DNA of 64,000 nt from Thiothrix unzii (GTDB lineage Bacteria; Pseudomonadota; Gammaproteobacteria; Thiotrichales; Thiotrichaceae), in contig NZ_CP072793.1 of NCBI RefSeq assembly GCF_017901175.1, forward strand, positions 3,286,001 to 3,350,000. The letters are read 5' to 3'. Made by a program: the position numbers and the translations under genes. Shown here piece by piece: positions 19,701 to 26,675 of this stretch (position 1 is the stretch's first letter; each line of letters opens with the position of its first letter). The notes under the pieces were generated by a model, which saw nothing but the letters and a program-made list of their open reading frames with translations, did no database searches and was not told the DNA's origin.

Positions 19701-22410
19701 GCCCATCCGCATTGAGGCTGCCGATGGAAACGGTGTGTTCAGTGTCGGTCAGCAACATGTCGCGTTCGGCATCGCCCTTGGGCAACTTGATACCGACATA
19801 ATGCTCAAACGGGTGGTAGTCGATTTCCTGTTTGCTGATGCTGAAACCGCCGCCCTCTTCATGCACACGACTGGTAAACCACGCGCTTAACATGCCCGGT
19901 GCAGGCTTTTCCGGCTGGAAACCTTTGCTGAAGCGCAAATAGCCTTGCTCGTCCAGATAGCCTTCCAGCAATTGCTGTTCTTCGCTGTCCAGCTTGCGGG
20001 TCGGATCATCGAAGGCATAATCGGCAAAGCGGGTAAATTCGGTGGTTTTTTCGCGCAACTTAACGCTGACATCAGCTTTCAGCTTGCTCGCCGTGCCGCC
20101 GTGTAACCATTGCCCAAACAAGGTAGCTTCAGGTAAATCACGGTAGCCATGCAATGCGGTGACACCGTAATTCAGCTCCACTTTCAAGCGGTTGGGACGC
20201 ACGGTTTCGATTTTCAGGGTTTTGTCGAAGGTGCTGCTGCCGAGTACCGCTTTCACCAACCAGTCACCCGTCGGGTCGCTTTCCGCCGTTTTCAGGGTGA
20301 AGGGGTAAAACGCGCCTGTGGGCTGTTTGTTGGTGACGGTTTGCTTGAGTTTGCCGGTCGGATCAAACAGTTGCACCGTAACCGGATGATTCGCGGGCAA
20401 GGTTTTGGCGCGGTCTTGCAATACGAACGTGAGGTGAATGTCATCGCCGGGACGCCATACGCCGCGTTCGCCATACAGCACGCCTTTCAAGCCTTTTTGC
20501 ACGGTTTCGCCGCCGACATCGAACTGGCTGGTTTCGAGTGCATTCTCGCCATTGAGTTTGAGGTAAGCGCGGTCGTCTGCTTTTTCCGCTACCAGTAAAA
20601 ACGGCGTGTTGGGGTCAGTGATTTCAGCAAAACCATCGCCATTGGTAGTGGCAGTGGTGAGCGTTTGCCCTTGGAAATTGCGTAAACTCAGGCTCACACC
20701 CGCAGCCGCTTGAGCTGTGCGCAAGTCGGTAGCGATAATGTGCAACTGCCCTTTGCCGTCTTGTTTGGCGATCAAACCCAGATTGCTGGCAACAAAATTA
20801 TGCCCTGCTTTCACATCGTCACTGTGGTGAAAATAGCTGTCGGTGCAAGCATCTTCGCGCTTGTCCCAGTCGTAATCTTCGCTGGTGAGAGTGTATTCCT
20901 CAATGCCGTCCCAGCCGCTGGTTTCAGTGCCGTTGTCATCTTCAGCACTTGCCAACGGTTTATCGCTGACTTGCGGCGCGGGCGTTCCCGCAGGGCAAGG
21001 GAACAGCGAATGGCGGCGGTCAACCGACAGTTCTAAGCGATACAGCGTACCCGGTTTGGTTTTAAACAATTCGCTGGCATCAATGCTGTAACGGTTCCAC
21101 TGGTTAGGATTAGCGGCAGTCAGCGGGATGGTTTTACGCCACACGTAACGTCCGACGCGCTCCAATTCGCGCTCACCATCCAAGCCGTTGACTTGCAGGA
21201 ATTGCTCAACGTTTTCGGGGAATACTTCCATCGCGGTTAATTGCACCGCATTCACGCCACGCGCTTCCAGCGGAATGGTCATGTTTTGGCCTTCCGGTAA
21301 GATGCTGCCTTTACCAACAAAACGCACGGCGGGTTTGGGCGGCTCGAGGGTAATGGCTTGCTCAGTGCGTTCGGCGAGTGTGCCCAAGGTAGTGGTGGCG
21401 GCTTTGATACCAGCTTGCAGGATTAATTTATGTTCGCCCGCTTCGAGTTCGCCAGCGGGGTAAACCAACAGGCGACTGCCGACAATTTGCGTAGTCACTT
21501 CGCCGCTGCCCAGTTGCACCAAGCCTTTCAGGTCTTGCTGGGGGTCGAGTGCGTCGGAAAAGCTGATGCTGACGTGCGGTTTGCCTTCCGCATTGGCGTG
21601 CAGGGTATCAATGCGGGTAATGCTAAAGGTTTGCTGACTGGGTATTTTGAAATCGCGTGAACCGTTGCTATCCGTGTTTTGTGCGTTCAGGCTTTTGCCA
21701 TCCCAGCTCAGGTGTAAATCCGTGCCAAAGGTTTCACGGGGAACATTCACTACCACAAAGCGGTGTTCTGTACCGTTGTCGTTGTGTTCCCAGCCGATGC
21801 TCAACGGTTTTTGTTGCGTACTGGCTTGCAGGATTTTTTCTACTGCGGCGGCTTCCACGTAATCAGCGGTGAAAACCTTGCCTTCCAATTGCATCTGGTT
21901 TGGCTGATCGGCTACCGGGTCTAGCCCCTGAATTTGAATATCCAATTCCATTGGTGCGGTTTTAAACGCAAATTCAACGGGTTGAGTGTCCGCCGGTATA
22001 TTCAACAAGCCCGCTGGCTTGACGCTGACGGTGTAATTTTGCCCTGAAGCCAACGCAGCGTCAGGGACAAACACGATACTGCTGGCGGTGTCGAATTGCG
22101 CCTTGCCCGCCACACTGGGGGAAAACTTGAGGTAAGCGGTGGCATCACTGCCGATTTTATCATCGCTAATCACCGCTTGGCGAAAACCAATCGTCAACGG
22201 TTTGTTACGTCGTTGCACGCTGGGCGGGCGTTGGCTGAACAACTCGGTCAGTACGCGGGTACGCTCTTGCGCGGCGGCATCGGGTTTAGCGGTGGTAGTT
22301 TGCGCAGTGGTGGTGCTGGTGGCATCGTCACCACAACCTGTCAAAGTTGCACTGGCAGACAGCAGCAACAGGACAAGGAGGGCGCGAAACAGGGGTGGAA
22401 ATATTGTCAT
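16774..22410 (-). CDS. Bacterial alpha-2-macroglobulin lipoprotein (YfhM/MagD-like)
   Basis: A very large periplasmic lipoprotein thought to trap proteases that breach the outer membrane. The signal peptide MTIFPPLFRALLVLLLLSAS ends in the lipobox LTGC. The thioester site GCLEQTT sits near residue 1423 and is intact, so covalent trapping is possible. Macroglobulin beta domains fill the first half; an alpha-helical thioester domain and a C-terminal receptor-like domain (QGQDYTLNVTVTNPSTS) follow. The frame opens at 22449, but ATG at 22410 has a GGGGA site at the right distance and gives a normal signal peptide, with 1878 residues. It is followed 116 bases later by pbpC, whose product would repair the wall breached at the same time. 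Confidence 0.93.
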   Translation of the reverse strand: MTIFPPLFRALLVLLLLSASATLTGCGDDATSTTTAQTTTAKPDAAAQERTRVLTELFSQRPPSVQRRNKPLTIGFRQAVISDDKIGSDATAYLKFSPSVAGKAQFDTASSIVFVPDAALASGQNYTVSVKPAGLLNIPADTQPVEFAFKTAPMELDIQIQGLDPVADQPNQMQLEGKVFTADYVEAAAVEKILQASTQQKPLSIGWEHNDNGTEHRFVVVNVPRETFGTDLHLSWDGKSLNAQNTDSNGSRDFKIPSQQTFSITRIDTLHANAEGKPHVSISFSDALDPQQDLKGLVQLGSGEVTTQIVGSRLLVYPAGELEAGEHKLILQAGIKAATTTLGTLAERTEQAITLEPPKPAVRFVGKGSILPEGQNMTIPLEARGVNAVQLTAMEVFPENVEQFLQVNGLDGERELERVGRYVWRKTIPLTAANPNQWNRYSIDASELFKTKPGTLYRLELSVDRRHSLFPCPAGTPAPQVSDKPLASAEDDNGTETSGWDGIEEYTLTSEDYDWDKREDACTDSYFHHSDDVKAGHNFVASNLGLIAKQDGKGQLHIIATDLRTAQAAAGVSLSLRNFQGQTLTTATTNGDGFAEITDPNTPFLLVAEKADDRAYLKLNGENALETSQFDVGGETVQKGLKGVLYGERGVWRPGDDIHLTFVLQDRAKTLPANHPVTVQLFDPTGKLKQTVTNKQPTGAFYPFTLKTAESDPTGDWLVKAVLGSSTFDKTLKIETVRPNRLKVELNYGVTALHGYRDLPEATLFGQWLHGGTASKLKADVSVKLREKTTEFTRFADYAFDDPTRKLDSEEQQLLEGYLDEQGYLRFSKGFQPEKPAPGMLSAWFTSRVHEEGGGFSISKQEIDYHPFEHYVGIKLPKGDAERDMLLTDTEHTVSIGSLNADGQEVSLPQVEVTLYKIEWKWWWDKTPDSLAEYADSSHSSKLQQSIVSTTNGKGEWKFQIKYPEWGRYLIRACDLQGKHCTGKTLYVDWPGWAGRAQEDGSGAAAMLRFSSDKTSYQVGETAQIQLPDAQAGRALFTVETSSQILEQRWIDFNGQRTQIPLPITANMAPNAYVSVTLLQAHQNKQNDRPIRLYGIIPLTVEDPATKLQPVVKAAEEWQPESTPTFSISEQSGRAMDYTLAVVDEGLLGLTRFEAPDLHKAFYRKEALGIKTWDLFDSVIGAYSGNLERILAIGGGDEAQIDDAANKPKRFPPVVKFLGAFHLDAGQTKEHSVELPSYLGAVRIMAVASDGLAYGKAEQPVFVRQPLMLLSSLPRTLKVGERIEVPLTLFVSDPSVKSVEVKLEADGAFASVGPTLTVPFTQAGEKVVTLFLKAGDKPMQGKLKFTATSGKLSSSHEVNLQVQAPNLPSLRTVNTTLEPKADWKETITPHGMVGTNQSTLELSSLPNLNLAQHLDYLVNYPHGCLEQTTSAVFPQLYLPKLLKLDLERQKQVEHHIKRAITKLGDFQSSNGNLMYWPGSTEANDWASIYAGHFLIEAQKQGYSVPLGLLTAWQAYQAKQAQDWTAGSGEDTSSTQAYRLYVLAVAGKPQLGAMNRLRESGKANPQARWLLAAGYLLAGQAEAAQQTTQGLVATELNTALSEQTFSQKLGQLGLQLETLLALKKVQDAELVVQQIAAELGTGTAHNTHDLSWALLSVAHYLSSSQQPLAVQYTLDQGTATPLNSAQPLLSQLLNAQDAAFQLALHNDGDRKLYASVTQRGTAPAGNEQAEAQGIDLQATLLDKQGSTVWDTTAATGTSTLPLQQGQDYTLNVTVTNPSTSAIKHVALSTLLPSGMEIGTASADKPAGITYQDVRDDRVLSYFDLAAGETKTVSVKLNAAFLGEFYFPAISGEAMYQPAVRARTAGLAVKIMKVAPGAMP

Positions 22411-22514
22411 CATAATCCCCGCAGTCTCATGGTTGGTTTTCAGTATCATTTTAGACCTGAATATTAACGCTTGTTCAACCTAAAACACAAAACACTTCAC
22501 TCAAATTGGCATGT

Positions 22515-22532
22515 TTGATAGCATTGATAGCA
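22515..22532 (+). promoter_or_regulatory. Tandem 9-base repeat, likely antitoxin operator
   Basis: TTGATAGCA occurs twice head to tail, ending 26 bases before the antitoxin start. Ribbon-helix-helix antitoxins bind short repeats of this sort in their own promoter, so this is a candidate autoregulatory site. Confidence 0.45.
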
Positions 22533-22557
22533 TTCTTGCTGTGTGGAACTCAAAATT

Positions 22558-22794
22558 ATGTCGAATTTGATCGTCCGTAAACTTGAGCCTGAAATTATCG
22601 AGGCACTCAAGCAACGTGCTGCCCGTAACGGCAGAAGTGCTGAAATGGAACACCGCGCCATTTTGCGAGAGGTGTTGTTGGTGCTGAAAAAACGCAGTCT
22701 TGCCGAAATTTTAGCGGCAATGCCTAACGTTGGCACAGATGCGGATTTTGAACGCATCCAAGGTAAGCAGCAGGTTGCTGATGTATTTGCTTGA
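22558..22794 (+). CDS. FitA/VapB-type ribbon-helix-helix antitoxin
   Basis: A 78-residue protein that starts MSNLIVRKLEPEIIEALKQR and continues AARNGRSAEMEHRAIL, the pattern of FitA-like Arc/MetJ antitoxins (beta strand, two helices; RSAE.E.R.IL). The C-terminal part is likely to bind the toxin. The start was set to ATG 22558 rather than the GTG at 22543. The 3' end overlaps the toxin gene by 14 bases. It would repress its own promoter, perhaps through the tandem repeat upstream. Confidence 0.88.
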   Translation: MSNLIVRKLEPEIIEALKQRAARNGRSAEMEHRAILREVLLVLKKRSLAEILAAMPNVGTDADFERIQGKQQVADVFA

Positions 22795-23197
22795 TACCAA
22801 TGTCATCAGCGAAATCCGTAAAGGTCAACGCGCTAATTCGGGTGTGCAAGCCTTTTTTCAACGAGTCATCAACAACGGTGACAGGTTATGGCTTTCAGCG
22901 GTCACTATCGGTGAATTGCGGCGGGGAATTGAGCTGATCCGTCGTCGTAATGACGCTACACAAGCCCTTCAATTGGAACACTGGTTGGAACAAATTCTGA
23001 GCGAGTATCAAGATCATATTATCGGGGTTGATGCTGATACTGCTCAATTGTGGGGACGATTGCGTGTCCCACACCACGAACATGAGCTGGATAAACTGAT
23101 CGCTGCCAGCGCGTTACTCTATGATTTAACAGTGGTAACACGCAATGTGGATGATTTTGCAGGAACCGGGGCGAAACTCCTGAATCCGTTTAGCTAA
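22781..23197 (+). CDS. PIN-domain toxin (FitB/VapC-like RNase)
   Basis: The 138-residue protein begins MYLLDTNVISEIRKGQ, with the first catalytic Asp of the PIN fold. SAVTIGELRRGIE gives the conserved Glu, and LDKLIAASALLYDLTVVTRNVDDF gives the later Asp residues. PIN toxins cleave tRNA or other RNA. All acidic active-site positions appear present, so the toxin looks active. Start chosen at ATG 22781, overlapping the antitoxin stop. Confidence 0.92.
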   Translation: MYLLDTNVISEIRKGQRANSGVQAFFQRVINNGDRLWLSAVTIGELRRGIELIRRRNDATQALQLEHWLEQILSEYQDHIIGVDADTAQLWGRLRVPHHEHELDKLIAASALLYDLTVVTRNVDDFAGTGAKLLNPFS

Positions 23198-23223
23198 ACC
23201 CGGTTTTTGCATCCGACTGGTGC

Positions 23224-23251
23224 TTGACATCTGTTGTTTTTACGCTACACT
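23224..23251 (+). promoter_or_regulatory. Sigma-70 promoter of the rtcB leader RNA
   Basis: A perfect -35 TTGACA (23224-23229), a 16-base spacer and a -10 TACACT (23246-23251) predict transcription from about 23258. This is 185 bases before the rtcB start, with a terminator in between. Confidence 0.75.
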
Positions 23252-23288
23252 TTTCCCTCATTATCAACCTCAACTACGGAGACACAAC

Positions 23289-23327
23289 ATGCTGAATGAA
23301 CAAATACGGAGCAGTTTACTTAACTAG
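23289..23327 (+). CDS. Possible 12-codon leader peptide
   Basis: ATG at 23289 starts MLNEQIRSSLLN and stops at TAG 23325-23327, preceded by GGAG at a suitable distance. The GGAG is part of the stem that pairs just after the stop codon, so translation of the peptide would open the first hairpin. This is speculative; the only support is the ribosome site and its position in the leader. Confidence 0.25.
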   Translation: MLNEQIRSSLLN

Positions 23328-23404
23328 TGTCTCCCGCGCTTGTGCCGGGGGACTGATGTCAGTCATCCGGCGTAAGAATGCGGTGCTTCGTGTGCAGCAT
23401 GTCG

Positions 23405-23442
23405 AAAACCCCGGATGGCCTAAAAACCAACGGGGTTTTTTT
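23405..23442 (+). terminator. Intrinsic terminator immediately before rtcB
   Basis: The stem AAAACCCCG / CGGGGTTTT with T7 ends directly at the rtcB start codon. The loop contains a small TGG/CCA helix. Such a position is typical of transcription attenuation. Confidence 0.8.
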
Positions 23443-24645
23443 ATGCCTATCAGTTTTATGCTCAATAAGGGCAAGGTTCCGGTCAAGATTTTTACTGACG
23501 ATGTGGATAGCGGTTCGCTGACACAATTGGGAAATCTGTCGCAACTGCCCTTCATCCACAGCCACATTGCGGCGATGCCCGACGTGCATCACGGCATTGG
23601 TGCGACCGTGGGTTCAGTGATTCCCACCCGTGGCGCGATTATTCCCGCTGCCGTCGGCGTGGATATTGGTTGTGGAATGAACGCGGTACGTTTATCGCTC
23701 AAAGCCCACGACTTGCCTGACAACTTGTACAGCATTCGCACGGCGATTGAACAGCGCGTGCCTACGGGTTTCGATGAACACGAACGCCCCAGCATCAACG
23801 GTTCTACACTCAATAACATGGGTAAGCATCTGGATGTGATTACCGACAAGCACCCCGGATTGGTGAAAATGTTGAAAAATTTTCACCGCCAATGGGGCAA
23901 GCAACTCGGCACACTCGGCGGCGGCAACCATTTTATCGAGCTGTGCATCGACGAAAGTGATGACGTGTGGGTGATGCTGCATTCCGGCAGTCGCGGGGTT
24001 GGCAATGCCATCGGGCGCTATTTCATCGAAAAGGCCAAAAAGGATGTGGGGCGGGAACTCGGTCAATTGCCGGACAAAGATCTCGCCTACTTCACCGAAG
24101 GCACGCAACATTTTGATGATTACGTGGAAGCCGTCGGTTGGGCGCAGGATTACGCCATGACCAACCGTCGCGAAATGATGCGTTTGGTATTGGACGCGTT
24201 GCAACGTAGCAAAGCCTTGCCCGCGTTCACTACCACTCGCGAGGCGATCAACTGCCACCACAATTACGTGCAAAAGGAAGAGCACTTCGGCGCGGAAGTT
24301 TACCTGACCCGCAAGGGCGCAATCAGTGCGCAGTTGGGGCAGCTCGGCATTATTCCCGGCAGCATGGGCGCGAAATCGTACATTGTGCGCGGCTTGGGCA
24401 ACGAACAATCGTTCTGCTCCTGCTCGCACGGCGCGGGGCGACGCATGAGCCGCACCGAAGCCAAACGGCGTTTCAATACACTCGATCTGGAAGCGCAGAC
24501 CAAGGGTATCGAATGCCGCAAGGACAAAGGCGTGGTCGATGAAATTCCCGGCGCGTACAAGGACATCGACGTGGTGATGCAGAACCAAAGCGATCTGGTC
24601 GAGGTCGTACATACATTGCGTCAAGTCATTTGCGTGAAAGGCTAA
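23443..24645 (+). CDS. rtcB: RNA 3'-phosphate/5'-OH ligase RtcB
   Basis: RtcB joins RNA ends with 2',3'-cyclic phosphate or 3'-phosphate to 5'-OH ends, using GTP and Mn. The 400 residues carry the metal ligands in GVDIGCGMNAVR (Cys), GGGNHFIEL and HSGSRGVGN (His), and the His guanylylated in CSCSHGAGRRMSR. The open frame starts at 23296, but that part is the leader RNA. ATG 23443 gives 12 residues before PVKIFT, the same distance as in E. coli RtcB. The next gene starts 12 bases after the stop, so the two form an operon. Confidence 0.95.
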   Translation: MPISFMLNKGKVPVKIFTDDVDSGSLTQLGNLSQLPFIHSHIAAMPDVHHGIGATVGSVIPTRGAIIPAAVGVDIGCGMNAVRLSLKAHDLPDNLYSIRTAIEQRVPTGFDEHERPSINGSTLNNMGKHLDVITDKHPGLVKMLKNFHRQWGKQLGTLGGGNHFIELCIDESDDVWVMLHSGSRGVGNAIGRYFIEKAKKDVGRELGQLPDKDLAYFTEGTQHFDDYVEAVGWAQDYAMTNRREMMRLVLDALQRSKALPAFTTTREAINCHHNYVQKEEHFGAEVYLTRKGAISAQLGQLGIIPGSMGAKSYIVRGLGNEQSFCSCSHGAGRRMSRTEAKRRFNTLDLEAQTKGIECRKDKGVVDEIPGAYKDIDVVMQNQSDLVEVVHTLRQVICVKG

Positions 24646-24657
24646 ACGAGGTGAAAC

Positions 24658-25608
24658 ATGGAGAAAACACAAGTTGAACTGATCCGCGAATGCTTAAGCG
24701 GCAACCGCACGGTGTTTCGCTACGCACCGGATAGCTACGCGCTGCAATTGCTCAAGGATTACATTGGCAATGGCATGGGGATTGGTGCATTGCGCCGCTC
24801 CCCTTACGCCAAATTGTTAACCAAACCTATCGTCGCAGAAGCCTTGGCTTTAGCAGGCAATGGCATGTTGGAGCCTTGGCATTTGGAGTCGGTGTTGGCG
24901 CAATACCGCGATCACAAGCCGCTGAATTTCATCCTCACGCTGGACGAGTGGGGCACAGATGACAAGGACGACCGCCATTGGAAGCAGATTTGCCGCACCG
25001 GTTACGACCTAGTGCTGCAACTGAATTTTGCCAACGACCACCATCAGCATTACAAAACACTGGTTAAAACCGACGATGTTGCGCCGTTTTCCTACCACGG
25101 GCATCCGGTGCGTAAAGATGGCAACCTAGAAACGCTGGCTTGGGCGCGAATTGATCTTGATTTCGCCAGTAATCAGGCATTGATCGAGGAAATTCAGTCC
25201 GATTGGATCAAAGGTGCGAATAACAATGCGCACGATTGGTTGTACGGCGACAGCAATATGCAGGAATACCGCGAAGTGCTGCGCCCCTATACGCGGGTGT
25301 GGGATGAAGCAATTCTCACCGCAGCTCTGTGCTTTATTCGGCGCGAACTGGGTATTCGTGAAGTGTTTTACCACAGCTACGATACCGGAAACCGCCTCAA
25401 GGGGATTGAGCGTTATTACGAATACGGCAAGCCGCCGCGTTATTTGTACACCGAATTGCCCAAAAAGTTTTGCTTCGTCAAAACCAGCGAAGCCCCGGAC
25501 TTCCTCAAACCTGTCCGGTATCTGCATTACCTGCAACGGCACGGTAAAGCGCAATGGTTCAAACTGCCAACACAGGAGAAATCGTATGGCAAACAAGCAG
25601 CGGCGTAG
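24658..25608 (+). CDS. Unrecognised protein with an EIQSDW motif, in the rtcB operon
   Basis: I do not recognise this 316-residue family. It is soluble, with no signal peptide or membrane helix. The most striking segment is ALIEEIQSDW at residues 174-183; EIQSDW is a motif I associate with domains of large polyvalent proteins of phages and mobile elements, which is suggestive only. The N-terminal part (NRTVFRYAPDSYALQLLKDY) and the C-terminal RYYEYGKPPRYLYTELPKKF are rich in Tyr and basic residues, compatible with RNA binding. It starts 12 bases after rtcB with a GAGGTG site and overlaps the next small gene by 23 bases, so a function linked to RNA repair is inferred from context. Confidence 0.8.
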   Translation: MEKTQVELIRECLSGNRTVFRYAPDSYALQLLKDYIGNGMGIGALRRSPYAKLLTKPIVAEALALAGNGMLEPWHLESVLAQYRDHKPLNFILTLDEWGTDDKDDRHWKQICRTGYDLVLQLNFANDHHQHYKTLVKTDDVAPFSYHGHPVRKDGNLETLAWARIDLDFASNQALIEEIQSDWIKGANNNAHDWLYGDSNMQEYREVLRPYTRVWDEAILTAALCFIRRELGIREVFYHSYDTGNRLKGIERYYEYGKPPRYLYTELPKKFCFVKTSEAPDFLKPVRYLHYLQRHGKAQWFKLPTQEKSYGKQAAA

Positions 25609-25792
25609 CCGCAATCCCGTTGCACACCACCTGTTTATTCATCGGGGTGGGGCGCACGTCAAAAGTAATTCTGCTAAACGGCAGGAAGATAAACGCCAGT
25701 TGCGTAAGCTGGTGGATAAAGCAGGGGGCGGATTTTCCGCCCCCGATTTTTTTAACCCCACACTTCTCACTTGTACTAAACTGGCAGCCTAA
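25586..25792 (+). CDS. Small basic protein with terminator inside its gene
   Basis: ATG 25586 has a strong AGGAG site and overlaps the upstream gene by 23 bases. The 68-residue product starts MANKQRRSRNPVAHHLFIHR and is very rich in Lys and Arg up to residue 46. A perfect intrinsic terminator lies within the last third of the frame, so most mRNA should end before the stop codon. The family is not recognised with certainty; the size, charge and in-frame terminator recall ArfA, but the sequence motif of ArfA is not seen. Alternatively the protein may simply overlap a terminator and the tail after about residue 46 may be unimportant. Confidence 0.7.
   Translation: MANKQRRSRNPVAHHLFIHRGGAHVKSNSAKRQEDKRQLRKLVDKAGGGFSAPDFFNPTLLTCTKLAA
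25724..25753 (+). terminator. Intrinsic terminator of the rtcB operon, inside an ORF
   Basis: GGGGGCGGA-TTT-TCCGCCCCC is a perfect 9-base stem, followed by GA and seven T. It lies 37 bases before the in-frame stop of the small gene 25586-25792. Confidence 0.93.
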
Positions 25793-25812
25793 ACCCTTTA
25801 GGAAGCCTAATC

Positions 25813-26544
25813 ATGCCTTACAAAGTCCTGCCCCTGATTGCTTGTTTATTCCCACTCTATGCACACGCAGAAACTGCCACTCCCCGCACTTGGGACGTAG
25901 GTTTAGCCGTCACCGCCAACCAATCTCCGTTTGTTGATGGCGATACGGTCATCAGTGCACGTCCGGTCAAGTTGAATAACAGCGGTTTTGACATTCCGGG
26001 GATCACTTGGTCATTCAGCAAAGCACCACAGCGCGAATTTTACGTGGGCGCAGGCTTGGATGAATGGGATCACGAGCGTGGCGATAGCCAAACCCTTAGT
26101 GATATGCGCAAATTAGACCGTGCCGTCAATGTGCGGGTCGGTGGCGCGTGGAAATTACCCAGCGGTGTCGCGAATGTCGATGTGGCGCAAGACGTAGCCA
26201 ATGCCCACAAAGGTACGCAAGCAAAATTACGTTACACCCACAACCCCGCGCCGCATCAAGCCAGCGTGCGCCCGTATGTGGAAGCGCAATGGTTATCCAG
26301 CAAATTGACCGATTATTACGTGGGTGTGGATGCGGCTGAAGTCAAAGCCGGTCGCCCTGCGTATCAGGCGGGTTCAGCGGTAGCATTGAAAACCGGCTTG
26401 ACCTTACGGAAAGCCTTAACCCCGAAACTTACCTTGGTCGGCGGAGTAGATGCTACCCATTACGGCAGCGCGATTACCGACAGTCCGTTAGTGGAACGCA
26501 GCACCGTGTGGGGAACTTACGCAGGTATGACTTACCGTTGGTGA
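25813..26544 (+). CDS. MipA/OmpV-family outer membrane protein
   Basis: The 243-residue protein has a signal peptide (MPYKVLPLIACLFPLYAHA, cleaved before ETA) and then alternating beta strands ending in TYAGMTYRW, with the aromatic C-terminal residue of outer membrane barrels. WDVGLAVTANQSPFVDG and a late YGSAITDSPLVERS segment fit the MipA/OmpV (MltA-interacting) family, some members of which scaffold murein enzymes. It is a single gene with its own short upstream region after the rtcB operon terminator. The exact ligand or partner is unknown. Confidence 0.85.
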   Translation: MPYKVLPLIACLFPLYAHAETATPRTWDVGLAVTANQSPFVDGDTVISARPVKLNNSGFDIPGITWSFSKAPQREFYVGAGLDEWDHERGDSQTLSDMRKLDRAVNVRVGGAWKLPSGVANVDVAQDVANAHKGTQAKLRYTHNPAPHQASVRPYVEAQWLSSKLTDYYVGVDAAEVKAGRPAYQAGSAVALKTGLTLRKALTPKLTLVGGVDATHYGSAITDSPLVERSTVWGTYAGMTYRW

Positions 26545-26675
26545 GGCGCGATGCGTTAGTCAGTGTTAACCCTTGGCTTTATCGGAAATGCACCAACCGC
26601 TAACGTGGGATATGGTAAACTGCGGTCGATTTAATCACACTTCCTCAGTTCCCACGATTTAAGGGTACTCCCCGC

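Larger units (their letters stand above)
23258..23442 (+). ncRNA. Structured leader RNA upstream of rtcB
   Basis: Between the promoter and the rtcB ATG lie four successive structures. First, GGAGACAC (23278-23285) pairs exactly with GTGTCTCC (23327-23334). Second, GCCGG...CCGGC encloses GACTGA-TG-TCAGTC, extended by CGC/GCG and CTT/AAG pairs (about 23335-23384). Third, ATGC-GG-TGC pairs with GCAGCAT. Fourth, AAAACCCCG pairs with CGGGGTTTT, followed by seven T (23405-23442), a full intrinsic terminator ending one base before the ATG. The terminator arm also covers the rtcB ribosome site. It could be a free small RNA or a cis-acting attenuator. Salmonella has Y-like RNAs encoded beside rtcB, but no Y RNA or Ro homology could be established here. 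Confidence 0.65.

Noticed and set aside
23296-23442. 49-codon N-terminal extension of rtcB
   Set aside because: This part is the structured leader and terminator; the RtcB N-terminus aligns with ATG 23443.
23258-23442. Bacterial Y RNA or tRNA-like molecule beside rtcB
   Set aside because: The position recalls Salmonella Y RNAs, but no tRNA-like T-arm, no Ro-binding helix and no rsr gene could be recognised.
25214-25585. Long N-terminal extension of the small basic protein gene
   Set aside because: It runs in another frame of the 316-residue gene; the strong AGGAG before ATG 25586 sets the true start.
25586-25792. Calling the small basic protein ArfA
   Set aside because: Size, charge and in-gene terminator agree, but the conserved ArfA core could not be seen, so only the analogy is reported.
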